Shown here: one piece after another, positions 1 through 5,255 of the stretch
Layout: the number at the start of each line of letters is the position of its first letter
Numbering within the stretch: the stretch's first letter is position 1
Assembly: GCA_020028195.1 (NCBI GenBank)
Contig: JAHWYE010000080.1
Span: 1-7,163, forward strand
Origin: Nitrospirota bacterium
Lineage (GTDB): Bacteria > Nitrospirota > Nitrospiria > Nitrospirales > Nitrospiraceae
DNA: 7,163 nucleotides
Reading direction: 5' to 3'
The notes under the pieces: generated by a model
Told to the model about the DNA's origin: nothing
The model's input: only the letters and a program-made list of their open reading frames with translations
Database searches by the model: none
Program-made: the position numbers and the translations under genes

Positions 1-1443
1 GACGTTAATGCTCGCCGGTGTGATCGTGACGGTAGCTGCTGGCGTGTTCCCAAAGAGGTTGTTGACTCCTGGGGCATATGGTACGCCTCCAACGGTCTGG
101 ACGATGATGTTCATCGGATCGAGCAGGAGGGTCCCGACCGCGCCATGGGGTGCCAGCGCGTCCACGAAGCCGGCAAATCCGAGGTTCTCCTTTCCTGAGA
201 CTTCAACAAACCCGCCGTTGCCACCCGTCTCGCCGCCCCTCGCCAAGATGGTCGAGCCCGCCGTGAAAAACGTGTCCCGATCGGACCAGATGCGCACCGT
301 CCCTGCGGATGAATTCCCTATTCCGCTCACGTCCGTGAGGCTGCCATTCGACAAGAGAGTCCGCTCGGTCGAGGTGACAATCACATCGCCTCCTCGCGCG
401 TTCTCCGCACCATGGGCGTTAATGGTCCCGAACTGGCCCACACGCTCGCCGGCGAGCACGACCGAACCAGGCGCGGCGCCCGACTCGGCTGCCGACACAT
501 CAATCGTTCCGGTGTTGCTGACGATCCCGCTCACCTCTCCGGTCGGCCGCATTGCTCCGGCTTCCGTTGCGACAGCGAGCCCCTCGTCGCCCCCGATCAG
601 CTTTACGACACCGCCATGATTTACGAGGCTGCGTGCCCGGATGATCCCGCTCTGGTTCACGACGGAGGAGAAGATATCACCGGAGGCTTTGGCTGATAGG
701 ATTACTTGGCCGCCGTCGGCCTGAATGGTTCCCGCATTCCGCACGGCTGAGCTGAGGGGGGCACCGTCAGGGCCGACGACCTGTTCGAGAATCTTGCCGC
801 TGATGGCATAGTTGATGAGACCATCCCCCATCAGATCCAGCACCAGCCGTTGCCCCGAGCCCAGCAGGACTTTGCCGAGATTCGCGACGATCAATCCATC
901 ATTGCTCACGCCGGGAGCGACCAGCGCGACAAAGCCGTTGTCGGAGATCCGAATTTCCCCTTGGTTGATCACGGACCTGAGCGGATCAGCAGGATCCCGC
1001 GTAAAGACGTATCTGCCAGCCATGAAGTCCTGGTCTTGAATCCGCAAGGTGGTGGCAAGCAGGCCGCCCACATTCACGACGGCTCCGGCTCCGAAGAGGA
1101 TTCCGTTCGGGTTTACCAGGAAGATCCGCCCGTTGGCCAGAAGACTGCCCAGAATCAAGGAGGGGTCACCGCCGATGACCCGGTTCAAGGCAACCGAGTT
1201 CACCGACGGTTGGTAGAACTGGACCGTTTCGCCTGAGGCGATCGAGAACTGCTGCCAGTTCAAAATGGCTCGATCTGAGGCCTGTTGGATGTTGAGCTTT
1301 TGGGGTGAGGCCTGCTGGATTGTGGCTTGGCCTCCAACGACCTGGCCGTCCTGGGGCAAGGCTGCTGCCACCAGAGGCATCCAGATCTGGAGCATAACGA
1401 GCAGACCAGCTAAAAGCTTGATTGGTGCTGGATGCTGGGTCAT
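1..1443 (-). CDS. TpsA-like filamentous haemagglutinin family exoprotein, N-terminal 481 residues (3' end outside window)
   Basis: This should be a large secreted or surface exoprotein of a two-partner (type Vb) secretion system, exported through the outer membrane by the TpsB encoded just upstream. The frame is read by translating the minus strand from ATG at 1443; it stays open to base 1, so the protein is incomplete. Residues 1-28 look like a Sec signal peptide (K9, hydrophobic LLAGLLVMLQIW, then AAA). Residues about 30-130 match the TPS / haemagglutination-activity domain: GGQATI at 38, NWQQF at 62, NRVIGGDPS at 88, ANGRIFLVNPNGILFG from 103 and GGLLATT at 126. Beyond it are short G/N/V-rich beta-helix repeats such as NAGTIQADGG, NTGTIDVS and GGFVEVSGKENLGFAG, then GTLLLDPMNI at 437, typical of very large FHA-like proteins. 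An in-frame stop at 1491-1489 and a weak AAGG upstream support this start. Family assignment is firm; adhesin function is inferred. Confidence 0.93.
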   Translation of the reverse strand, partial: MTQHPAPIKLLAGLLVMLQIWMPLVAAALPQDGQVVGGQATIQQASPQKLNIQQASDRAILNWQQFSIASGETVQFYQPSVNSVALNRVIGGDPSLILGSLLANGRIFLVNPNGILFGAGAVVNVGGLLATTLRIQDQDFMAGRYVFTRDPADPLRSVINQGEIRISDNGFVALVAPGVSNDGLIVANLGKVLLGSGQRLVLDLMGDGLINYAISGKILEQVVGPDGAPLSSAVRNAGTIQADGGQVILSAKASGDIFSSVVNQSGIIRARSLVNHGGVVKLIGGDEGLAVATEAGAMRPTGEVSGIVSNTGTIDVSAAESGAAPGSVVLAGERVGQFGTINAHGAENARGGDVIVTSTERTLLSNGSLTDVSGIGNSSAGTVRIWSDRDTFFTAGSTILARGGETGGNGGFVEVSGKENLGFAGFVDALAPHGAVGTLLLDPMNIIVQTVGGVPYAPGVNNLFGNTPAATVTITPASINV

Positions 1444-1523
1444 CTGTGCCTTCGTGCCTGCTGTTCCGTTTCGATTGAAGCCGCGCTTTCAGCCCGTGTC
1501 TCAGGTGCCTTAAGAAGTGTAGC

Positions 1524-1546
1524 GCATGACGGAGAAAAAGCATGAC
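1524..1546 (-). repeat. Direct repeat GTCATGC x2 (16-base period)
   Basis: Two exact GTCATGC copies on the minus strand are separated by nine bases (TTTTTCTCC). They lie about 80-100 bases upstream of the tpsA start. A third, one-mismatch copy sits at 1584-1590. The spacing is close to, but not exactly, 1.5 helical turns. Direct repeats of this kind can be regulator sites, but nothing else here identifies a regulator. Confidence 0.5.
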
Positions 1547-1556
1547 CTATAAGAGG

Positions 1557-1580
1557 CCCCCCAATAGTATCCCCCCAAAA
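1557..1580 (-). repeat. Tandem G-tract direct repeat (10-mer, 14-base period)
   Basis: Two near-identical 10-mers, TTTTGGGGGG and TATTGGGGGG on the minus strand, are separated by ATAC. Each has a run of six G. They lie 10 bases downstream of the tpsB stop. Two G6 tracts alone cannot form an intramolecular four-tract quadruplex in the usual way, though each could split into two GG or GGG tracts. Phase variation by slippage of a six-base homopolymer is conceivable but unproven. Confidence 0.6.
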
Positions 1581-1590
1581 GGAGCATGGC

Positions 1591-3216
1591 CTAAAACCGC
1601 GCAATTGCTTGCAAATACACGGTCGGTGAACGGCCTCCACTCAGGGTCCCGCCAATAGGAGTGGGGCCGAGTGGGAATCCGACGTCAACACGGATCTTAG
1701 ATTCATAATAAGGAAGGGCAGTATTCAGGCTGACGCCGGTGCCGGTGAGGTTGCTGAACGTCGCCTCGCCTGACGCGGGATTCAGAAGTCGCCCGGCCCC
1801 ATAATCAATGAACGCCCCAACCTGAGTCGAGGGCAGGACTGAGGGGAAGAGGGGGATCCGTGGTTCGGCTGTCACCGCAAAACCCTCATCGACGAACCGT
1901 TCGCCCAACTGATACCCGCGAACTGAATCTGGCCCGCCGAGCAAGAACATTTCGATGACGGGCAAGGCGCTGGAGCTGATCTGTCCAGTCCCCCGCAGGA
2001 TCAGAAGGGCATCACCCCCGAGACTTTGAATTCGGCCTGTGGAAAGGGTGCCCTTCGTAAACCGATTGTCCGCGCCCAGCCTAGTGGCAAGAGGATCGTT
2101 ATCGGGCATGCCGCCAAGAGCGTCGCTTAATCCCTGGAAGCCGTACAACGAGAAGAAGTTGCGGCCCGAACGATCCAGGCGATCGTAATTGATTCCGAGC
2201 TTGAGGAGTCGTACCCGGTCATCGCCGAGGGTCTGCCCCAGCGCGGACAGATGATTGTTCTTGGCCGCAAAGCCAAACTCGGCAAGCAGCGACTGGAACC
2301 GGGTCTTGATGAACGGATGTGTGACCGACACGTCCACAGTCTGGATTCGTCCCTCGATCCCAATGGCGGCCAGTTCAGCTCCGACGTTGAATTTTCCGCC
2401 TGAACCTGAGACGACCAGTTTTGTTCCATGGGCGCTGATGGGCACGGAGTACGCACCGGTCCCAAAAAGGAGTTGGTCTGGAAAGTTGCCGATGATCCCA
2501 TTGAGGTTCAGAGCAGCTCCGTCGACGAGCACATTGCCCGCTTCAATGCCGGCGCCGAACCGGTAGCGGGAGATCGTATTGAACCCGTAGTTGTTGAAGT
2601 CGAGCGAGGCATGGAGGGGGCGCTTGTCCTCGGCCTTGGCGAGGATATTGGTCGTGCCCGTCACCGCGCCGGGCTCGAGGGTGGCGGACACTTTCAGATC
2701 GAGGTTCTCATTCAAGAGCAGGAGTGACCGTTCCAGGGAGTCGTTCCGAATGATCTGTTCCTTGATGACCCTGCGGAAGCCCTTTCGGATAAACTCTGTC
2801 GAGTAGTGTTTGTTTCCGGATATGATGAGGTCTCCCAGCCGTCCCTCCAGGATCACAAACTCCACGACCCCCTCTTTGATCTCCTGCTCAGGAAGATAGG
2901 CACTCGCCAGGGTATAGCCCCTCTCTTTGTAAAAGTGGGTCAGGGCTGTGGCGACCTCTTCGAGTTCCGGCAGCGTGAGAGCTTTGCCGAGATAGGGGTT
3001 GGTCACGGTCGCCAACACTTCGTTGCTGAACACGGTGTTCCCGGTTACTTTGATGTTTTTCACGAGAATCCTGTTCGAGGACGGCGCTTGCTGCCCGCCA
3101 GGTTGTTGCCCCTGAGGAGACTCCGCCGCCTGGGCCCGAAAGGGATTCGGCATCGACATTCCCTCGACTAACAGGAATAAAAGGATCAAAGACACCCAGG
3201 GCGAGACTCGTCCCAT
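1591..3216 (-). CDS. TpsB outer-membrane transporter of two-partner secretion (ShlB/FhaC/HecB family)
   Basis: This is an Omp85-superfamily outer-membrane pore that recognises the TPS domain of its partner in the periplasm and passes it to the surface. The protein has 541 residues, a normal family length. Residues 1-30 look like a signal peptide (WVSLILLFLLVEG core). A short Q/P/G-rich linker (31-48) precedes POTRA 1 (about 50-122; VKNIKVTGNTVFS, TLPELEEVATALTHFYKERGY, LPEQEIKEGVVEFVILEG). POTRA 2 follows (about 124-196; LGDLIISGNKHYS). The beta-barrel covers about 200-541, with the conserved VRGY of the L6 loop at 432-435 in LLGGPDSVRGY and a C-terminal phenylalanine. The start is the first usable codon: no ATG, GTG or TTG lies in frame between it and the upstream stop, although no good Shine-Dalgarno site is visible. 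It is followed on the same strand by the tpsA partner. The long N-terminal plug helix of classical FhaC seems short or absent. Confidence 0.95.
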   Translation of the reverse strand: MGRVSPWVSLILLFLLVEGMSMPNPFRAQAAESPQGQQPGGQQAPSSNRILVKNIKVTGNTVFSNEVLATVTNPYLGKALTLPELEEVATALTHFYKERGYTLASAYLPEQEIKEGVVEFVILEGRLGDLIISGNKHYSTEFIRKGFRRVIKEQIIRNDSLERSLLLLNENLDLKVSATLEPGAVTGTTNILAKAEDKRPLHASLDFNNYGFNTISRYRFGAGIEAGNVLVDGAALNLNGIIGNFPDQLLFGTGAYSVPISAHGTKLVVSGSGGKFNVGAELAAIGIEGRIQTVDVSVTHPFIKTRFQSLLAEFGFAAKNNHLSALGQTLGDDRVRLLKLGINYDRLDRSGRNFFSLYGFQGLSDALGGMPDNDPLATRLGADNRFTKGTLSTGRIQSLGGDALLILRGTGQISSSALPVIEMFLLGGPDSVRGYQLGERFVDEGFAVTAEPRIPLFPSVLPSTQVGAFIDYGAGRLLNPASGEATFSNLTGTGVSLNTALPYYESKIRVDVGFPLGPTPIGGTLSGGRSPTVYLQAIARF

Positions 3217-3294
3217 CGGGCTGCAGGAGAATGCGATTCCTGTGCCCGCCCCGACACGACTTCTTGCGCAGGGGTAGGACTCACTGGTTGAATC

Positions 3295-3314
3295 ACGTAT
3301 CTCTTCGGATACGT
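3295..3314. promoter_or_regulatory. Perfect 7-bp inverted repeat (hairpin or operator candidate)
   Basis: ACGTATC and GATACGT are exact reverse complements separated by TCTTCG. The stem can be prolonged by AATC (3291-3294) pairing with GATT (3319-3322) across a four-base bulge. It lies about 80 bases upstream of the tpsB start and about 120 upstream of the plus-strand gene. It could therefore be an operator shared by both, or a hairpin in the tpsB leader. Function is inferred only from position and symmetry. Confidence 0.5.
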
Positions 3315-3362
3315 CACGGATTACTGGCTGGTGATCAATAGGAATACCTTTAGTTTTGCCTA

Positions 3363-3391
3363 TTTACCTCTCTGTGTGTTTGTAGTAGATT
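3363..3391 (+). promoter_or_regulatory. Weak sigma70-like promoter candidate for the small lipoprotein gene
   Basis: TTTACC (3363-3368) and TAGATT (3386-3391) are spaced by 17 bases, each matching four of six consensus positions. The predicted transcript would start near 3398. The match is weak and rests mainly on spacing and position. Confidence 0.3.
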
Positions 3392-3433
3392 GGACCGAGT
3401 TAAGGTCTAAGCTAAAACTTCTGCAGAGGTATC

Positions 3434-3673
3434 GTGATAGATTCCATACAACGCCTTACCGCTTACTGGAAGAAGCATAAGGTGGGAAAATCTTTGCTCA
3501 TATTTATGACACTTATTTGCCTCAGCTGTAGTACGCCGTCTCCAAGTCCTCCCACCAAGGCAGGGGTAGAAGGCGGAGCTGAGAGCGAAGAGCCTCCGGC
3601 CATCATTGAGAAAACGCCCGCTCCTAAGCCTCCAAAAACGACCTGTCCCCCTGGGATGCTTGGCTCCTGCTAG
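3434..3673 (+). CDS. Small proline-rich lipoprotein candidate, function unknown
   Basis: I do not recognise this protein. The frame from GTG at 3434 gives 79 residues, but a second in-frame GTG at 3482 gives a 63-residue product that begins MGKSLLIFMTLICLSC. That is a compact lipoprotein signal peptide with Cys16 as the likely lipidated residue, and I favour the second start. The 3434 start has AGAGGT only three bases upstream, which is too close, while 3482 has GGAAG about nine bases upstream. The mature part is rich in Pro, Ser, Thr and Glu (STPSPSPPTK, EEPPAIIEKTPAPKPPK), so it is probably unstructured. It ends in a small motif with two cysteines, CPPGMLGSC. It is divergent from tpsB and convergent with the charged repeat gene, 32 bases away. 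Codon use is less GC-rich than in neighbouring genes. The lipobox has Cys rather than Leu at position -3, so lipidation is likely but not certain. Confidence 0.6.
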   Translation: MIDSIQRLTAYWKKHKVGKSLLIFMTLICLSCSTPSPSPPTKAGVEGGAESEEPPAIIEKTPAPKPPKTTCPPGMLGSC

Positions 3674-3674
3674 G

Positions 3675-3697
3675 GCTGGTGCACTGGTGTAAACCAG
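3675..3697. terminator. Weak hairpin between convergent genes
   Basis: The 32-base gap between two convergent stops holds GCTGGT (3675-3680) and its exact complement ACCAGC (about 3692-3697). A competing inner stem, CTGGT-GTAA-ACCAG, is also possible. There is no T-run on either side, so if it terminates transcription it is not a classical intrinsic terminator. Confidence 0.3.
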
Positions 3698-3705
3698 CTT
3701 CACGC

Positions 3706-4023
3706 CTAGCGGGTCTGCGTGTCGTGCTTTTCTTGGAAAATATTCCGGCTGCTTTCGTTCAGATCACGGTGCAGCTCTTTGCGTTCCTCTCTCGTCAGGG
3801 ATCCGTCTGACTTCATCTGGCGCTCTTCGGCGCGGATCGCTCTCTGCTCGGCCTTGAGCGATCGAGTTTCCTCCTTTGTCAGCTCTCCACTTTTGACCCC
3901 TTGCTTGATCCGCTGCTTCTGTCGATGTTCCCGCCGATCAACGCCTGGGGATTTGGGATCCGCGAACACCGGCGCTGCAAACGTCATCACCAGAATCGCT
4001 GCGACGACTGCCCGTCCGATCAT
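3706..4023 (-). CDS. Exported, highly charged protein with two GxLTxEE repeats, function unknown
   Basis: The 105-residue protein begins with a clear Sec signal peptide (MIGRAVVAAILVMTFAAPVFA, cleavage likely after A21). The rest is almost entirely Arg, Lys, Glu and Gln and probably helical. Two related units, G46-E-L-T-K-E-E and G74-S-L-T-R-E-E, occur 28 residues apart, each followed by a charged helix. The second unit, SDGSLTREE, resembles the second half of an EF-hand loop, but the first acidic ligands are missing. Small periplasmic proteins of this kind are common in proteobacteria and related phyla; I know no established function. The start at 4023 is preferred over one 45 bases upstream because AAAGGAG lies six bases before it and the signal peptide starts immediately. 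It appears to be a single-gene unit convergent with the lipoprotein gene. Confidence 0.85.
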   Translation of the reverse strand: MIGRAVVAAILVMTFAAPVFADPKSPGVDRREHRQKQRIKQGVKSGELTKEETRSLKAEQRAIRAEERQMKSDGSLTREERKELHRDLNESSRNIFQEKHDTQTR

Positions 4024-4074
4024 AATGGCTCCTTTCGGGTTAGATGAGGCCAAGCCCTGGTAAAACAAGCAGAT

Positions 4075-4107
4075 TACAGCACTATCATTTCACCAAGATA
4101 CAGCACT
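4075..4107. repeat. Direct repeat TACAGCACT x2 at a promoter
   Basis: TACAGCACT occurs exactly at 4075-4083 and 4099-4107, a 24-base period. Both copies are preceded by AGAT or AGATT, so the similarity extends to about 12 bases with one indel. One copy overlaps the -10 box and spacer of the minus-strand promoter; the other lies just downstream of the predicted start. This placement would suit a repressor, but that is inference. Confidence 0.5.
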
Positions 4108-4122
4108 CTGAACAGAGGTCAA
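4095..4122 (-). promoter_or_regulatory. Sigma70-like promoter for the charged repeat protein gene
   Basis: On the minus strand TTGACC (4122-4117) and TATCTT (4100-4095) are separated by 16 bases. The -35 box matches five of six consensus positions and the -10 box four of six. Transcription would start near 4088, giving a leader of about 65 bases before the ATG at 4023. Confidence 0.5.
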
Positions 4123-4182
4123 GCAAAAGCTGGATTTCACGTTGGCTGGTGAAGAGTGGAAGAGTTTGCTGCGTCCTCAGAC

Positions 4183-4212
4183 TTGATCGCGCCTGCAGCC
4201 AGCCTGTATGAT
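4183..4212 (+). promoter_or_regulatory. Sigma70-like promoter for pyrE
   Basis: TTGATC (4183-4188) and TATGAT (4207-4212) are spaced by 18 bases; the -10 box matches five of six consensus positions. The predicted start near 4219 gives a leader of about 22 bases, too short for attenuation of the kind known for enterobacterial pyrE. Confidence 0.6.
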
Positions 4213-4241
4213 GCGCCTGCCTTCTAGCTGGAGAGCTGGAC

Positions 4242-4832
4242 TTGTTGAGAGAGGATCTCGCGAAAGCTTTTGTAACGACTCAGTCCTTCAAGTGGGACCG
4301 GACCACCGGCTTCAAGCTGGCCTCCGGAGGCATCAGTCCATTTTATGTGGACTGCCGGGTTCTCATGGCTTACCCGGCCCCGCGCAACCTGGTTGCCCAA
4401 CTGGCGTTTGAGGCCATCAAAGACCTGCCGTGTGACTGCATTGGTGGGCCGGAGATCGGCGCCATTGCCATTTCCACAGCCATCTCAGGCTATGGCTATC
4501 ATGGTACGCCTCGGCGGGAGTGGCGCACGTTTGTGGTCCGTAGGCAACCCAAGGACCACGGGCTCGGAAAGCTGATCGAAGGGGCGGTCAAACCGGGGGA
4601 CCAAGCGTTGATTGTGGACGACGTGCTGACCAGCGGGGGGTCCCTCATCAAATCGGTCAAGGCAGCCCGCGAGGCAGGGTTAAAGGTGGACCATGCACTG
4701 GTGATCGTGGATCGGAATGAACAGGATGGGCGCGCGCGTGTGGAGGAACAAAACGTTACTCTGTTGCGCCTCTTGACGATCAAGGATCTCATGGACTTTC
4801 AGGAGACACAGCAGAGGGTGGCAGGACGATAG
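4242..4832 (+). CDS. pyrE: Orotate phosphoribosyltransferase
   Basis: This cytoplasmic enzyme joins orotate to PRPP to make orotidine monophosphate, the fifth step of de novo pyrimidine synthesis. The 196-residue length is usual for the family. The signature PRPP-binding loop is seen at 124-134 (IVDDVLTSGGS). The mobile catalytic loop is at about 98-107 (VVRRQPKDHG, with K104 and H106), followed by GLGKLIEG. The N-terminal KLASGGISPFYVD (25-37) corresponds to the KSGxxSPxY segment of known PyrE proteins. The start must be a TTG: an in-frame TGA at 4209-4211 precedes it, no ATG or GTG occurs before the conserved region, and GGAGAG (4230-4235) is well placed. A second TTG directly follows, so 4245 is equally possible. 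It seems to be a single gene, convergent with a lipoprotein gene 21 bases downstream; no other pyr gene is present. Confidence 0.96.
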   Translation: MLREDLAKAFVTTQSFKWDRTTGFKLASGGISPFYVDCRVLMAYPAPRNLVAQLAFEAIKDLPCDCIGGPEIGAIAISTAISGYGYHGTPRREWRTFVVRRQPKDHGLGKLIEGAVKPGDQALIVDDVLTSGGSLIKSVKAAREAGLKVDHALVIVDRNEQDGRARVEEQNVTLLRLLTIKDLMDFQETQQRVAGR

Positions 4833-4853
4833 TCGCGCCGGTCGGATTCCCCG

Positions 4854-5225
4854 TCACTTGCAGCGGAACTGGATTGCCCAGCGTCGTACCGTAATCACTT
4901 CTTCCATCCCCTCGACCACGCCCGACACGCGGCTCGAGCCTTTCGCTTCGCCTTCCCTGACGATCGTATAGTGCTTCCCACAGCGTTTCTCGATAATCTG
5001 AAACGCGTCGTCCCGAAGCCGAGAATACAGATGGCCATTGTCGCCCTTGTAGGGGTACGTGACCACGCCCCCTGATTCTGTTTCCTGGACCAGTTCGACC
5101 CCTTCGGCGCAGCCGGCGCAGACCAGCAGGAAGGTCAAGAGCGTAGCCCTTGACCAACTTTTTGTACCGGTCGTATGATGAAGGCCATCGGTCGTGTTAG
5201 GCTGTACCGAATAAGGCTGTTTCAC
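4854..5225 (-). CDS. Small lipoprotein of unknown function, start uncertain
   Basis: The C-terminal part reads as a genuine protein: a hydrophobic segment TLLTFLLVCAGC, then a mature domain of about 85 residues (AEGVELVQETESGGVVTYPYKGDNGH and onward) ending IQFRCK. The hydrophobic stretch and Cys39 (numbered from the GTG at 5225) form a lipobox-like site, LVCAGC. Two further cysteines (in EKRCGKH and FRCK) could form a disulfide. I faintly recall similar proteins in Nitrospira genomes but know no function. The start is a problem: the only in-frame candidates are GTG at 5225 (long, poor n-region, no ribosome site), TTG at 5138 (too short a signal) or ATG at 5336 (overlapping the rhodanese gene). 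With the GTG start the gene would overlap the rhodanese promoter on the other strand. A frameshift near the 5' end is possible. Confidence 0.65.
   Translation of the reverse strand: MKQPYSVQPNTTDGLHHTTGTKSWSRATLLTFLLVCAGCAEGVELVQETESGGVVTYPYKGDNGHLYSRLRDDAFQIIEKRCGKHYTIVREGEAKGSSRVSGVVEGMEEVITVRRWAIQFRCK
5133..5155. promoter_or_regulatory. Perfect 7-bp inverted repeat over the rhodanese -35 box
   Basis: GGTCAAG (5133-5139) and CTTGACC (5149-5155) are exact reverse complements separated by nine bases. The right arm contains the -35 box TTGACC of the plus-strand promoter. The left arm, read on the minus strand, is also TTGACC. The symmetry fits a dimeric repressor site, but it also lies within the signal-peptide codons of the minus-strand lipoprotein gene. 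Confidence 0.5.
5150..5179 (+). promoter_or_regulatory. Sigma70-like promoter for the exported rhodanese
   Basis: TTGACC (5150-5155) and TATGAT (5174-5179) are spaced by 18 bases; both boxes match five of six consensus positions. The predicted start near 5186 gives a leader of about 70 bases before the ATG at 5256. The architecture is almost the same as that of the pyrE promoter. Confidence 0.6.
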
Positions 5226-5255
5226 GGTCGTGCGCGCAGGAGAGGAGGCGGAATC

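Larger units (their letters stand above)
1444..1590 (-). other. tpsB-tpsA spacer with two pairs of short direct repeats
   Basis: The 147 bases between the tpsB stop and the tpsA start hold no convincing gene and no recognisable promoter, so tpsA is probably read from the tpsB transcript. On the minus strand the spacer contains TTTTGGGGGG and TATTGGGGGG with a 14-base period (plus-strand 1571-1580 and 1557-1566). It also has two exact copies of GTCATGC with a 16-base period (plus-strand 1540-1546 and 1524-1530), and a near copy GCCATGC at 1584-1590 touching the tpsB stop. I see no intrinsic terminator. Role unknown. Confidence 0.6.
3217..3433. other. Divergent intergenic region, AT-richer than its surroundings
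   Basis: These 217 bases separate tpsB (minus) from the small lipoprotein gene (plus) and must hold the start signals for both. Bases 3361-3420 have only 22 G/C of 60, against about 39 of 60 in 2641-2700 inside tpsB. The region contains a perfect inverted repeat (3295-3314) and a weak plus-strand promoter candidate. I could not pick out a convincing minus-strand promoter for tpsB. Confidence 0.6.

Noticed and set aside
8..1236. Long plus-strand frames (8-619, 412-696, 812-1039, 850-1236)
   Set aside because: They are antisense to tpsA, whose minus-strand frame gives a textbook TPS domain; their products are Pro/Ser/Thr- or Arg-rich with no recognisable domain.
1166..1543. 125-residue minus-strand frame overlapping the tpsA start
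   Set aside because: It is tpsA read in another frame; the product is Arg/His/Ser-rich low-quality sequence with no signal or domain.
1440..1640. 66-residue minus-strand frame across the tpsB-tpsA spacer, ending in an ATGA overlap with the tpsA start
   Set aside because: The ATGA overlap is suggestive of a leader peptide, but the only start is a GTG inside tpsB without a ribosome site, and most of the length is tpsB in another frame.
2127..3171. Frames on both strands inside tpsB (2127-2501, 2255-2566, 2428-2727, 2591-2806, 2806-3171)
   Set aside because: They are shadows of the 541-residue transporter, which is contiguous and full length.
3407..3703. 98-residue minus-strand frame opposite the small lipoprotein gene
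   Set aside because: It starts with GTG, has no ribosome site and no domain, while the plus-strand frame has a lipoprotein signal peptide.
3719..4063. 114-residue plus-strand Ser/Arg-rich frame
   Set aside because: It is antisense to the charged repeat protein, which has a signal peptide and a strong ribosome site.
4208..4411. ATG-started frame overlapping the pyrE start
   Set aside because: It is out of frame with the conserved PyrE sequence; its ATG overlaps the -10 box of the pyrE promoter.
4789..5157. 122-residue minus-strand frame starting at TTG 5157
   Set aside because: It overlaps the lipoprotein in another frame and gives Arg/Gly-rich sequence; only its first codons are of interest as a possible frameshifted start.
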